64,000 nt of DNA from Branchinecta lynchi (GCA_023053575.1 JAKZAP010000015.1:17866055-17930054); one strand, 5' to 3'; counted from the first letter of the stretch, positions 18,242 to 28,520 are shown. Notes: generated by a model from the sequence alone, not told the origin. Numbers and translations: made by a program.

Positions 18242-19432
18242 ATGATTAATGAGGATAGCAGTACGTCAGAGGAGAGGCCACCTAATCCTTCGGAAACTAG
18301 GACCATTATGGACAAGCTGAATGCTATGAGCATACAACTCGGAACTTTAGGACCGATGGCAAAGTCGGTGCAGGATTTACGGAAAGATTTTTCTGCATTA
18401 TCGCTGAGTTTTGAGACAGGACTGGCAGCGGTAACCGTCCGTACAGACGATTTGAACCACGAAGTATCATCGTTACGCAGAGAGGTCATAAAAAATCAGT
18501 CAAAAATAGACCGTATGGAGGCTGAATCAAAAAGGTCGAATTTGATCCTCTATAACTTTGATCCTATTCGAAAAGGCCCATCGCTTCGACATGACATTCT
18601 GCAATGTTTGAATAGTGTCATCCCAAATCTACGTATGACAAATTCAGACCTAAGGGATGTTTTCCGCTTGCCGGCTGGACGTGGTATCCGTCCTGTACTC
18701 CTCAAATTATCGTCTGTTGATCTGCGAAACGCAATATTGAAATCTTATTTAGCACTGCGAAGCGTGTCACTTGCTGCAGCCCCTGACTATACTGAACGCG
18801 AATTACTAGCCCGGAATAAACTGAAACCTGTTTTGGCGAGAGCCAGAGAGGAAGGACATAGCGACGTCAGACTGAGGGGTGTGAAGCTCTACATAGGTCA
18901 ACGGGTATTTGTGTTTGATAATGCGAATGGAAAAGTGATCGAGGAGGAACCTGATAGAGGGCAGCGGAATAGAGAGGACGTGAGGGTGAGAGAGCGGAGT
19001 AGTGATCTAGTTTCTGTGAGTGAGTCGCATGAAAATGATGCATCTGACGTGTCGGAGGCTAGCGTAAGCACCGTGGTAGAAAGGAGCGAAAACCAGATGT
19101 TTACCCCAGTTAACGGGGCAAGGGCAGCGGAGCAGGTGGTTGGGTTCCAGCAGAATAAACGGAACAGGGATGAAACATTTAGCCCAAGCCCTAGTGATGT
19201 GCAACCAAGTATCCGCGATCGCCCTCAAAGGGGAAATTACAATGGCCCAAGGTTTAATCGTGATTACAATCGAGGTGTTAATGACAGGTCTAGAGGTATC
19301 GGTCAACCAAGTCGGGGGCGAGGTAGGCCATGGCCCAATGCGGAGCCGAGACAGCTTTTTCGGAACGAAAGTGATTTCACCCTTGATTCATTATCCGCGT
19401 TTGCCCCGGATGGTGAACGGGACGTAGCGTAG
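18242..19432 (+). CDS. LINE A ORF1 protein
   Basis: 396 residues from ATG 18242. Residues ~20-100 form a coiled coil (LRKDFSALSLSFETGL, SSLRREVIKNQSKIDRMEAE). Residues ~100-230 look like the RRM-like and C-terminal domains of L1-type ORF1 proteins (RSNLILYNF, RPVLLKLSSVDLRNAIL, APDYTERELLARNKLKPVL, VRLRGVKLYIG). The C-terminal third is acidic, then Arg/Gly/Asn-rich (RGNYNGPRFNRDYNRG), likely RNA-binding. Presumed role: RNA chaperone of the LINE ribonucleoprotein. It ends at UAG 19430-19432, in the same frame as ORF2. Confidence 0.85.
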   Translation: MINEDSSTSEERPPNPSETRTIMDKLNAMSIQLGTLGPMAKSVQDLRKDFSALSLSFETGLAAVTVRTDDLNHEVSSLRREVIKNQSKIDRMEAESKRSNLILYNFDPIRKGPSLRHDILQCLNSVIPNLRMTNSDLRDVFRLPAGRGIRPVLLKLSSVDLRNAILKSYLALRSVSLAAAPDYTERELLARNKLKPVLARAREEGHSDVRLRGVKLYIGQRVFVFDNANGKVIEEEPDRGQRNREDVRVRERSSDLVSVSESHENDASDVSEASVSTVVERSENQMFTPVNGARAAEQVVGFQQNKRNRDETFSPSPSDVQPSIRDRPQRGNYNGPRFNRDYNRGVNDRSRGIGQPSRGRGRPWPNAEPRQLFRNESDFTLDSLSAFAPDGERDVA

Positions 19433-22400
19433 GAAAGTGAGGGCCATGAGCGTAGCTTGAGGTTTGTGCATTGGAACGTCCAAGGTTTGAATGAACAGAA
19501 AATAAAGTCGCTTTGTGAGGTTAAGAAGTGGGATCTAATAAGTTTAGTAGAGACTTGGAAAGAATCTTCAATTTTGAGTGTTGAGTTTGATTGTTTTGAT
19601 GTTTGTAGAAAAAAAAGTAGGAACGGCCGTACATATGGTGGAGTAGCAATTTTAGTAAGAAAAGGTATATTTAGTCAGTGTATAAAATTACATAGTGCGT
19701 CAGAAAATGTTGTTTGGATTAGATGTGAAGCACCGCATATGCAGATATTAGTTTGTAGTGTGTATGTTCCTCCAGAAACAAGCAGCTACAGTGGCAACGA
19801 AGATACTTGGGAAATTTTGTTTTCGGAGACATTCAAATACCGGAAAAGGTTTAGTAATCATAGTTTTGTTGTTTTAGGAGACTTTAATGCGTACGTTCGA
19901 GACCAATTTGAAAATTGGGCAGCCGAGTCACAGCTTGAGGATGAAGCCCACCAGAAGGAGATGTATGAGGAGTTATTTGGGAAGAGGAGGAGTAAGGACC
20001 AGGGACGAAAGAAAAATAAGTGGGGAAATATGCTTTTGGATTATGGAGGTACCGAAAATTTGGTTATTTTAAATGGTAGGCTGGGAAATGATAAGAATGT
20101 GGGAAATTACACGTGTTATTCATCGGGAGCTCCAAGCGTGGTAGATTATATTTTGGTAAGCATGTCTCTTTGGCCTCTGTGTGAGGGGTTTGAGGTGTTG
20201 GATGTTGTTGGGTCGGACCATGTCCCAATTTCGCTAGATTTAAAGATGGTGTTAGGACCTAGGATAAGTAATGGTAGGGATATTTTAGAAGAGGAGTTGG
20301 ATAGTGTTCAAGTAGGAATAAATAGACCTTTAAAGGTAGATGGTATGTCAGAAGAAGTAATAGTAAGTAGCCTAGGGGTAGGAAAGATAGAAGGACACAT
20401 AGATAGTTGGCACGAGAAGGTAAGGAACGGAGAAATAGAAGAGGTTGTGTCTCAGGTTAGTTCGGTTATGTATAGGATAGCTGAGAGTAGTGTTAAAAAA
20501 GTGAAGAAAGATAAAAGATTTAGGAAGGATTTTTTCGATGAAGAATGTGTGCGGAAAAGAGAACAGGTGGTTGAGTCATTGATGAAGTTAAAAGAGATAG
20601 GAGGAGATGGTAGTTTAAGTGAATATCGTAAACGTAGGAAAGAATATAAATATATGTTGAAGGATAAGAAACATAAGCTAGAAGTTGAACGTAATAATGA
20701 AATAGTAAAGTGTTATAAAGCTAAGGATAGCAAAGAATTTTGGAAAGGGATCAGGGCTGCTACGGAAGCGAAACAAGAAGACCTTACCCCGCGGGCTGAG
20801 TCATGGCCCGATTATCTTGAACGAAATGAACCTGATGTGGAAACTTTAAGAGGTGAGATCTCGACTTCTTTAAGGAAACCGGTACCGTACCCGCTGAAGG
20901 AGATGGATTATCAATTAATAAGTAAAATAGAGGAGGAAGAGATATGGAAGTCCATGAAGAAAATGAAAGGTAGGTCAGCCCCTGGAGTAGATGGAATCCC
21001 TGCAGTGATTTGGAAATGGGGAAGAGCGTATCTTCTCCCAGTTTTGGCGTTAATTTTTTCGTTTATATTAGAGAATGCTCGTTGGCCACAAGCGTGGAGT
21101 ACTTCAATTATGATACCAATATTTAAGAAAGGGAACAGGAGCGACCATAAAAACTACCGAGGAATACATCTAGGAAATGTGGTAAGTAAGATATTTTGTA
21201 AAGTGATAGATTTTCGGTTAAAAAATTGGCTAGAAAAAAGTGAAATTTTAAATCCAGCGCAGGCTGGTTTTAGGGAAGGGTTCAGTACGCTTGACCAGAT
21301 TTGTATATTAAATGTATTAATTAGAAAGTACACGAGAAGCAAGGGTGGTAAGCTGTACGTAGCTTTTGTAGACTTGAAGGGAGCATTTGATAATGTGAAC
21401 AGGAAGTTGTTGATTGAAGTATTGTAAGAACTGGGCCTTCCAAATTTGTTCGTAGTTTTGATTGTAGAAATGTACATGAGTATTAAGGTGGTGGTGCGAG
21501 TGGCGAAGAAGTTTTCAAGAAGTGTGAAATCTAAGATCGGTGTGAAACAAGGTTGCACTCTTTCTCCGAAGTTATTCGCATTGTTTATAAATGATGTAGT
21601 ACAGTTCATGATTGATAATTCGGCCCCAACGGTGACGGTAGATATCATGTCCCTGTGTACCTTGTTATTTGCTGACGATTTAACACTGGTGGCGGATTCT
21701 AGTAGCAACCTCCAGAAACTTTTAAATTTACTAGAGATTTACTTAAAAAAGAAAGAGCTAACATTGAATGTTAGTAAAACAGCTGTGATGGTGTTTAGAA
21801 AAGGTGGTAGATTGAAAGAAGGTGAGAAGTTTGAATACGGTGGGGAGTACTTAGAAGTAAAGGAAGAATGGGTTTATTTGGGGTGTAAACTGCGAGCAAA
21901 AGGAGGGGTATTTGGAAAGCATGTGGAACAGGCGGAGATAAAGGGGAAAAGATGTGTTAATCTAGTTCTAAGAAGCCATTTGAAAGATATTAATAACATT
22001 AAGATTCATAAAGAGGTATTTAATACGAAGGTACTGCCGGTTATGCATTACGCCTCCGAAGTGTGGGGGTTCCATAAGGCAGGTAAGTTGGAGCAGATAC
22101 AGTTGAATTATTTTAAAAGATCATTAGGACTGAGTAGTACGACAAATAGCTTAGTAGTTAGGGGGGACATAGGCTTAGGAAGTGTAAGATGTAGGCGTTT
22201 AGTGAGTATGGTTAGTTTTTGGGAAAAGATAATTAGTCTTCCACGTGTTAGAATGTTGAAAGCGGCGTATCTGGAGTCCCTTAGAGATATAAGTAAGGAG
22301 TCATGGGCTTACCAAGTGAAGAAAATTTTAGATGAGTGTGGTGTTGGTGATAAGTGGAATGAGGGTATGGGTCATGAGTTGGAGTTAGGGACAGTAGCTA

Positions 22401-22852
22401 AAGAAGTAAAAAATATACTTAGGGACCAGGAAATCCAGAGGTGGCAGGTTGACAGAGATAGTTCAAAATCTCTGAGGTTTTATACAGAGGCGAAAGAGAC
22501 ATGGGGTGAATGTGTTTATTTTAAAGCGAGTTTAGATAGGGAGGAACTGAAATTAATAATTAGTATGCGAGCTGATATTTTACCTCTGGGGGATAGGAGG
22601 AGGTACACGGGTAAGCCGATTGGGAGGATTGGTCCTTACTTCTACCCCATGTGTGGAGATATGAATGAGTGCGTGCGACATATTATGTGTGAATGTAGGG
22701 AATTGAATGATTTAAGAAGAGAAGTATTTGGAGTAAATGAGTGTGATCAGGAATGGATGGAGCGAACGCTGAAGAGTGAATGTTTTGTCACTATAAGGAA
22801 AGTGGGCAGATTCCTCAAGTTGGCTATGAATCACAGAGAATTTTTCTTGTAG
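19433..22852 (+). pseudogene. LINE A ORF2: endonuclease and reverse transcriptase, one internal stop
   Basis: An apurinic-type endonuclease begins eight codons after the ORF1 stop (VHWNVQGLNEQK, VETWKE, VVLGDFNAYV, SDHVPISL). RT follows: APGVDGIPAVIWK, YRGIHLGNVVSKIF, AGFREGFSTLDQI, AFVDLKGAFDNVN, GVKQGCTLSPKLFALFIND and the active site FADDLTLV at 21668-21691. The C-terminal zinc knuckle reads YPMCGDMNECVRHIMCEC, so its first cysteine is lost. A single nonsense codon (TAA 21425-21427) interrupts RT between the catalytic aspartates; the frame then continues to 22852. No in-frame ATG lies between the ORF1 stop and ~19738, inside the endonuclease, so translation would need readthrough, reinitiation at a non-ATG codon, or similar. 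Confidence 0.88.
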
Positions 22853-22955
22853 ATTTAAGTGTTTGTTATAGTTATGTTGTAGGTTATGTATTTTTCTTTT
22901 GTAGTGCCATGGCCCTTGGGCTCTTAGTGTAATAAATATCATATCATATCATATC

Positions 22956-23541
22956 ATATATGCCATCCATTTTTTTGAACAAAAATCCTTCATGATAAAC
23001 CAGTTTGAAAGTTTCAAGGGGTTGATAACTTCAGGAGTAAGGTACACACTGAAACCAAAAATAGGCGATACCAGTTGTGAGACATGTAAGTGACTTGTAA
23101 GCAACAGTCGACTGTTAGCTCATAATCATCTTCGGCAACGAGGAGTTTGCAGCTTTTGCTAGTTGGTATACCTGTTATTTGTCTCAGGTGTATTCGATGG
23201 TAAGAACAATTTTGTTCCCAATTGTAAGACATGCATGGGACTTGTAAGCAATAATCCGCTTTTATGCTATAATCATCTTCAGCGATGAGGGGTTTGCAAC
23301 TTTTGATAGCTGGTGTATCCATTATTTGTTTCCGGTGAATTTGATGTCAATCACGGGAGACGGACTTGTAAGTAAGATCGGTTCACGAGGGGCTAGAAAT
23401 TTTTGAAAATTGGTGCACATTGTATTCGATTTCTGTAAATATGACAGTAAGAAAGTTTGTATCGATGGTCTATCGCTATAACCGAGGATTAACTGTTTAC
23501 GCAACGGGTACAAACAATACGGTAATGTAAAACAATAAGGT
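22956..23541 (+). repeat. Satellite-like block, second part
   Basis: Resumes the array after LINE A with the same sub-repeats (gtttgcagcttttgctag near 23150, gtttgcaacttttgatag near 23291). Its last 127 bp (23415-23541) are duplicated exactly at 24964-25090. Confidence 0.8.
23415..23541 (+). repeat. 127-bp direct repeat, left copy
   Basis: Identical over 127/127 bases to 24964-25090. Other copies of this sub-repeat in the same array (for example 17692-17815) differ at many positions, so these two derive from one parent copy by a recent duplication. Confidence 0.95.
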
Positions 23542-24964
23542 CTATCACTCTCCGTCTATCATCGCCCCTCCCCTATTACGAAAATATCCCCCTATTTACA
23601 CGATTGAATACTGTGTTTAGCATTCGGAGACAACCCCACCAAAGGCAACGGATTATTTGATTTGGTTTTGTTCGTTTGGCATGGTTTGGTTTGGTGTGGC
23701 CGTTTATATTTTAGATAGGAGGGGTGGGAGGTTTGGTATAGCTAGGGGTTGGGGCAGGGTTGGGATTGTGTTGGGATTGGGTTGGTTTAGTTAGGGTTAC
23801 GGATCACTAGCGACCATTGTCAGGCGATCATACCTAACCAATCGAGTACCTTTCGTTTTCACTTAACCGCTAGTATTAACCGCTACATATACCATTGTTC
23901 ACCCCCGTAACTTTGCGCTGACAAGTTATACCGAAAATGCCTTTCTCCTATACAATGAATTCCCAGAGGTATGCTGACCTCACGTAAGCAAAGCATGACC
24001 TGACTACGCTCAGCGACAAACAGCCATTCAGCGCTACCCGCCTCAGAGAGAACCCTATGCTTATATAACTGAATCAGCAGAAAACTCCGTTACAGTCTCT
24101 CTTGAATTGTTATTGTGCTCGGATATTAAGCTGTCACTACCCCCACCCAGTTTGTCACAATACCAACTGTTTTCCATTTTTTGGAACATCCATGACTATA
24201 AATAAACCACCCACTTATACCCGTTTTGGGCCCTGGTTGTGATGTTAGGCACCGAAACCATTGGGCAGGCTCTATATTAAGGGGATCTCGAATATTTCGA
24301 GATGGCGCCGCCACTCCATATACCCGATATGGAGTGGTTATCACCTGATGACCCCACCAGAGCCATACCACCCCTCCGTACGTCGTATACCACCATACCG
24401 TATCCACCAATACGTTATTATATCTGATTTTTACTTGCGAATTAGAATTTACGCAGTGAACCTATATCGGCCAGAAATATTTATGTTTTACCACCCCACA
24501 GTATTCTGTAACCCAGAGCACCACCATACTGACCCCCCCCCCCTTCTGCAGGTTTTACCACCCCACCATATCCACTCGTACGGTACCATTTTTTTTATTT
24601 TCACTTGTGCATTAAAGCTTCTGCATTACACCGATATTTGCAGAAAATATTTACCCCAAATACCAACCACCTATATAAACCCATGAACCATGCCCCTCTT
24701 GGTTTGTGGTGTCCTACATCCAAATCCAGGGCTCACTTGTGTTTTATACATGAGTTGACAGGCCATGAGCCTCCCCCCCCCCCCACCCACGAATTAAAAC
24801 AACTGTATACAGCGATATATACCCGTTTTCCGAGAATACTACACCACAAGGGGTAGGCAATCTAGTCAGATTGTATTGTCCACCACAGACGGTTTGGGTG
24901 TGGCTAGTTTATTGGACTGGAGGACTTAGAAGCCTCGCACAGCGCTCCGCGCTGTGCTCCCTGG
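23541..24964 (+). mobile_element. 1.42-kb insertion, candidate non-autonomous Helitron-like element
   Basis: Foreign sequence unrelated to the surrounding array, between two identical 127-bp copies of array sequence. It begins TCTATCACTCTCC and ends with a GC-rich hairpin (stem GCACAGCGC, loop TCC, 24937-24957), then TCC and CTGG (24961-24964). A 5' TC, a 3' hairpin and a terminal CTRR are Helitron features. It has no terminal inverted repeats and no Rep/helicase ORF. G-rich tracts (23700-23800) and many CCACCCC or ATACCACC motifs (24350-24800) give it a composition unlike its neighbours. Short frames inside it match nothing I know. Helitrons normally make no target duplication, so the class is only a suggestion. 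Confidence 0.45.
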
Positions 24965-25090
24965 CACATTGTATTCGATTTCTGTAAATATGACAGTAAG
25001 AAAGTTTGTATCGATGGTCTATCGCTATAACCGAGGATTAACTGTTTACGCAACGGGTACAAACAATACGGTAATGTAAAACAATAAGGT
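24964..25090 (+). repeat. 127-bp direct repeat, right copy
   Basis: Right partner of 23415-23541. Array sequence continues normally after it (agttttgtaataattaatag). Confidence 0.95.
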
Positions 25091-25298
25091 AGTTTTGTAA
25101 TAATTAATAGTGTCATCTATGGTATTTTAAACCTGAAACGTTACGGATAGCCTTCTTCCGATACTGTTTTGTTGTTGGTTTTACAACGCTAAAGAACAGC
25201 TTTTGATTATGTGATTATTCTTTTTAGAACATACCGTTTTAAAAGCTTCGATAAGTTGACAATTTCAGCATTTAACCGACAGCGAAGAAACAAAACCA
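25091..25298 (+). repeat. Satellite-like block, last part
   Basis: Continues the array (taatagtgtcatctatggta; gttttacaacgcta-aagaa, compare 16755-16780) up to the palindrome cluster that closes the block. Confidence 0.7.
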
Positions 25299-25375
25299 AA
25301 GTGTTGCTCTCGCAACACTTTAGCCGGCGAAGCCGGACAAAGGTTGCCGCAACACTTCACGTTGCCCGGGCAACG
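25299..25375. repeat. Cluster of four adjacent hairpins closing the block
   Basis: Four perfect or near-perfect palindromes in 77 bp: 25299-25320 (arms AAGTGTTGC/GCAACACTT), 25324-25336 (CCGGC-GAA-GCCGG), 25343-25353 (GTTG-CCG-CAAC) and 25360-25375 (CGTTGCCCGGGCAACG). The first is the inverted partner of 15190-15207. Hairpins near termini and internal tandem repeats are features of Helentron/HINE-type rolling-circle elements; this assignment is inference. Confidence 0.75.
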
Positions 25376-25984
25376 TAGGTCTAGTATTCTTTTCAAGTAA
25401 TCCTTGGACATCTTTTTCTTTCTCACTCCTATCGGTTTGTTTCGTCGGACTCTGTTTTCACATACCTTTTGTCAACTTTAGGAGTCTTCATTCAAGTTTA
25501 CACAAGACTGTTATCTGTGAGATCACTCCAAGCGATGCTGAGGTCAAGGAGTCAATTGCTTTTCAGACGAGCTCCGATGATTGATGCCTGCAATGATCAA
25601 CATACAATCCCCTCCCCGTTCAAGAGTTAGATCTTAATTTATTTCGCCATTTAGTTCGCCAGTCTTTAAAAACAACCGACGGATCCGCCTGAGCCATCAG
25701 AAGCGTACAGGGCGTTGCTGAAGTTTCTACCGACGCTAATTTTGACGATTCAGTTGCTGGTATTTTTGTTTTGTTTTGTTTTTTTACTGTAAGAGACGAC
25801 AAAAATAGTCGAACCTAGTCTTCAGAGAGCGGGACTTCGGTACAGAGTGAACAAGTCTTAACAAAGAAAAATGTCGTTTCCAGCAAGAGCGGTGCTTGAC
25901 AACTGTGAATCGACGAAAAGTGACACGTGTCTTCTTACTTGAAGCAGTAAAACCGGTTTTCTAGAATCTACAGTACACGTGGAA
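25376..25984. other. No recognised gene
   Basis: No coding similarity or repeat recognised. Confidence 0.35.
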
Positions 25985-26153
25985 GGCCCGTATTCAGGAA
26001 TTTATTTCGGGGGGGTGGCCCCTTTCGGTTTTTTTTTTGCTTGCGGTTCGCACAAAAAAGTACAAAAAAGACATAAATCAGAGGGAAAAGCCTATAAAAT
26101 GAGTATTTTTGTATGTTTCGGGGGGAGGGGGGGGGGGGGGGCTGGATATGGCC
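25985..26153 (+). mobile_element. hAT-type MITE, copy 1
   Basis: Starts ggcccgtattcagg and ends ctggatatggcc, imperfect terminal inverted repeats with G runs just inside each end. No coding capacity. Same family as 27347-27546 (opposite orientation) and 14439-14562. Class assigned from the 8-bp target duplication and CARGGCC ends of the copy at 27347. Confidence 0.75.
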
Positions 26154-26454
26154 TTGACACGGGACATTGATTTTTGCTGATCGAATTCTCCCTGATCGCC
26201 AAAAATCAATGAATAGGCGTAGCCACTACTGAAACCTATCCTATTAAGAAAAGGGAAAAAAGTCAATGTTTCTTTTCCAATTGTCTGAGGAAGTAAGGTT
26301 TAAAAACTAAAATCGAAACCTTACGAGAAAGGGTGTTGTACTTCTTCCTGAAACCATGAAAAGTTCCTCTTTCCTTTTCTTGAAATAATTTACGGGAGAT
26401 CTCGCTTCTCAGGCTTCTTACCATAGCTGGCTAAAAGAAAAGAAAAGTTGATAT
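26154..26454. other. No recognised gene
   Basis: The first ~45 bp match the sequence after the MITE at 14562 (ttgacacgggacattga). Nothing else is recognised. Confidence 0.4.
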
Positions 26455-26990
26455 GTTTACCATATTATATCATAAAATATTTGTTACCTTAAAAGCCCAA
26501 GGGAAGTGGCAATACAAACAAAAGGGAACACAATAAGGAACTTATTTCTAACTACCACTAAAACTACAAAAAATTATCTCTATGAGCTTGAGGAACTTAC
26601 CCACTTTCTTTATATTAGCACAACACTCACTCTTAGACATTTGCTCCATCCATTCCTGGTCACACTCATTTACCCCAGATATTTCACTTCTCGGAATCTA
26701 CAGTATCACATAAGATGTCGCAAACACTCATTCATATCTCCACACATCGGGCAGAAGTAAGGACAGATTCTCCCAATCTGGCTACCCGCGTACCTCCTCC
26801 TATCTCCCAGCGGTAAAATACCAGCACGCACACTAATTAATAATTTCAATTCCTCCCTCTCTAAACCCGATTTAGAATAAACACATTCACCTCTGTATAA
26901 AACCTTAGAGATATCATAGTGTCTTTCTAATATAATGAAAAGGATATTTAGTTTTGTAGCCTGCATGTTGCACTCAACACTTTAAATAAA
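26455..26990 (-). pseudogene. 5'-truncated copy of LINE A (3' end only)
   Basis: On the minus strand it encodes the C-terminus of the LINE A ORF2 protein: GECVYSKSGLEREELKLL, RAGILPLGDRRRYAG and the knuckle FCPMCGDMNECLRHLM, which keeps the first cysteine lost in the 18-23 kb copy. The 3' UTR follows (rc of aaaagcccaagggaagtggc against gccatggcccttgggctctt in LINE A). 5' truncation is the usual outcome of target-primed reverse transcription. Frameshifts are present. Confidence 0.85.
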
Positions 26991-27262
26991 CATTAGCTTA
27001 ATTAAATAAACATTAGCTTAAACATTAGAATAAGGTCCATGACGGACCGTTATGCCCCGCATACTATTATTAAACTACAAAGTTCTTCACTTTCTAACCT
27101 TTCTCCAAATATAAAAAGATCGTTTCAACTCTTTTCTGAACATCCTGGTGGTTTTACGAAAACCATCTTTTTTTTTAAAATCAGTCGATATTTCATCAAA
27201 ACAATATATTTTTCCTAAAAACAGTCAAAATCGAGTTTATTTTTTTCTTGAAAACAGTTATT
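26991..27262. other. No recognised gene; short tandem duplication
   Basis: aaataaacattagctta occurs twice at ~26985-27019, then AT-rich sequence with nothing recognised. Confidence 0.4.
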
Positions 27263-27267
27263 GAAAT

Positions 27268-27638
27268 TGTTACAATAACTGCTCGAGTAAGACAAAACTT
27301 TATTCATCAAGCACAAACTGGCTAGGTCAACCTCGTGGCTTGCGAGCAAGGCCGTATCCAGGGGGGGGGGGCTAGGGGGTTGACCCCCCCCCCCCCCCAA
27401 AAAAAAAAAACATACAGAAAATATTAATTTTCATAGGCTTTTCCTTCTGATCTATGTCTTTTTTTAACTTTTGTGTGTGACCCGCAGGCGACCCCCCCCC
27501 CGAAAGGCGAACCCCCCGCCGAAATAAATTCCTGGATACGGGCCTGCTTTCGAGGATAATTTATTCATTCAACACTTCCCAGTATGTACGGGGGAGAAAT
27601 AGCACTAGCAGTGGCGGAAATACAATATTATTGTCACA
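27268..27638 (-). repeat. 3' LTR of the Gmr1-like element, containing a MITE
   Basis: Matches 31768-31929 except for the 200-bp MITE at 27347-27546 and its target duplication. Without the insert the LTR is about 163 bp. Shared phrases include gagtaagacaa and cacttcccagtatgtacgg. On the minus strand it runs TGTGACAATAAT ... TTGTAACA. Confidence 0.88.
27347..27546 (-). mobile_element. hAT-type MITE inserted in the LTR (copy 2)
   Basis: The ends are CAAGGCCGTATCCAGG and, in reverse complement, CAGGCCCGTATCCAGG. Flanking octamers CTTGCGAG (27339-27346) and CTTTCGAG (27547-27554) agree at 7 of 8 positions. Eight-bp duplications and termini starting CA-GG are characteristic of hAT elements. The interior has C runs and the same core as the copies at 25985 and 14439. 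Confidence 0.82.
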
Positions 27639-27652
27639 TACCCTCCCTCTAA
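27639..27652 (-). promoter_or_regulatory. Polypurine tract of the Gmr1-like element
   Basis: On the minus strand AGAGGGAGGGTA directly abuts the 3' LTR start, where plus-strand DNA synthesis is primed in LTR retrotransposons. Confidence 0.7.
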
Positions 27653-28169
27653 GCACAATCCTCCCCCTGAGAGTATTTCCAGGATAAACAGCATCAGCTT
27701 CCGCTTCCTAATATCGCCTCGGTGGCTCACAACCCTTGCAGGTGGACATGAAACACCCCACATCGTGGTATCGGCTTATCCAAAAGAAACTTGCGCTTAG
27801 AAATTCTATGGTGTGCTCACTTGTCCTGTGGTCACTCGTGTGTGTGTGAGCTTGGAAGACAAGGATCATGCGGAACTTCTGCGGGACTACTAAAGAGGTT
27901 TCGGACCTCCGAAGATACGAAATAGGACTCCCTCGAACTCTTGGAATTGTACGTCCGATCTGTTGTGTCTTTTGACAAACTCGACGGCTTTCTGAATGCT
28001 TAGGTCATGGGTCGACAATTCTACTAGCTCGTTTCATGATAGTTCTACAATGACTCAAACTGCTCTCGAACGATCTTTGCTCTTTCGACGAGGGAAGCCA
28101 TTGAAAAATAAATACTGTAGACTAACATTCACAACTATTTACAGGAATGGTTCTCCTGGAGACGCCACC

Positions 28170-28520
28170 TGCATTGGAGTTTTCTGCCCCTTTTTTCCTG
28201 GAGACCGTGATCTTGAAGGGTTGCAAAACCAAAGCGCAGCGGGCCAATCGTGGGTTACTATTCTTCATTTTGTTCAACCATAAGAGAGGGTGGTGATCTG
28301 TTAGGGCTTCGAATTCACGCCCTTCTAGATAATAATAAAGTTTTCTGAACAGACCATTTAATAGAAAGTTGAGAAGGCTTTTTCAGCAGGAGTCAGAGAT
28401 TGGCTGAGGTATATAAACGGTCTTTCCCTATTATCATGGATCTGTGATCCTACTACCCCAGTCCTTCCCCTGAGACGTCTACTTGGACGACTATCTGTTT
28501 TGTCGGATCGAAACAGTGCA
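28170..28520 (-). pseudogene. RNase H of the Gmr1-like element
   Basis: Minus-strand translation gives the RNase H start (FDPTKQIVVQVDVSGEGLG, 28453-28520) and, after decayed sequence, its end (EFEALTDHHPLLWLNKMK, then NPRLARCALVLQPF, ~28190-28315). These are the typical first-Asp and TDHxPL/RLARW blocks of gypsy RNase H. Stops and frameshifts lie between them. Confidence 0.78.

Larger units (their letters stand above)
18056..22955 (+). mobile_element. LINE A, nearly full-length non-LTR retrotransposon
   Basis: It lies inside the satellite block: array sequence stops at gatcaaaatatga (18055) and resumes at atatgccatcca (22953 on). It has a ~185-bp 5' leader, ORF1, a single UAG, ORF2 with endonuclease, RT and a C-terminal zinc-knuckle remnant, a short 3' UTR and a tail of TCATA repeats (22929-22955). 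Tandem short-motif tails rather than poly(A) are common in several LINE clades; I did not assign the clade. Related copies in this window are 26455-26990 and 40210-43150. Confidence 0.88.

Noticed and set aside
23780..23810. Telomere-like TTAGGG repeats in the 1.42-kb insertion
   Set aside because: Only a single TTAGGG-type word within G-rich sequence; no tandem telomeric run.
24126..24860. Pro/His/Tyr-rich frames inside the 1.42-kb insertion as a captured gene
   Set aside because: Driven by repeated CCACC and ATACC words; overlapping frames on both strands with similar length and no domain.
27996..28283. Plus-strand 95-codon frame
   Set aside because: It lies opposite the RNase H remnant of the minus-strand Gmr1-like element; shadow.
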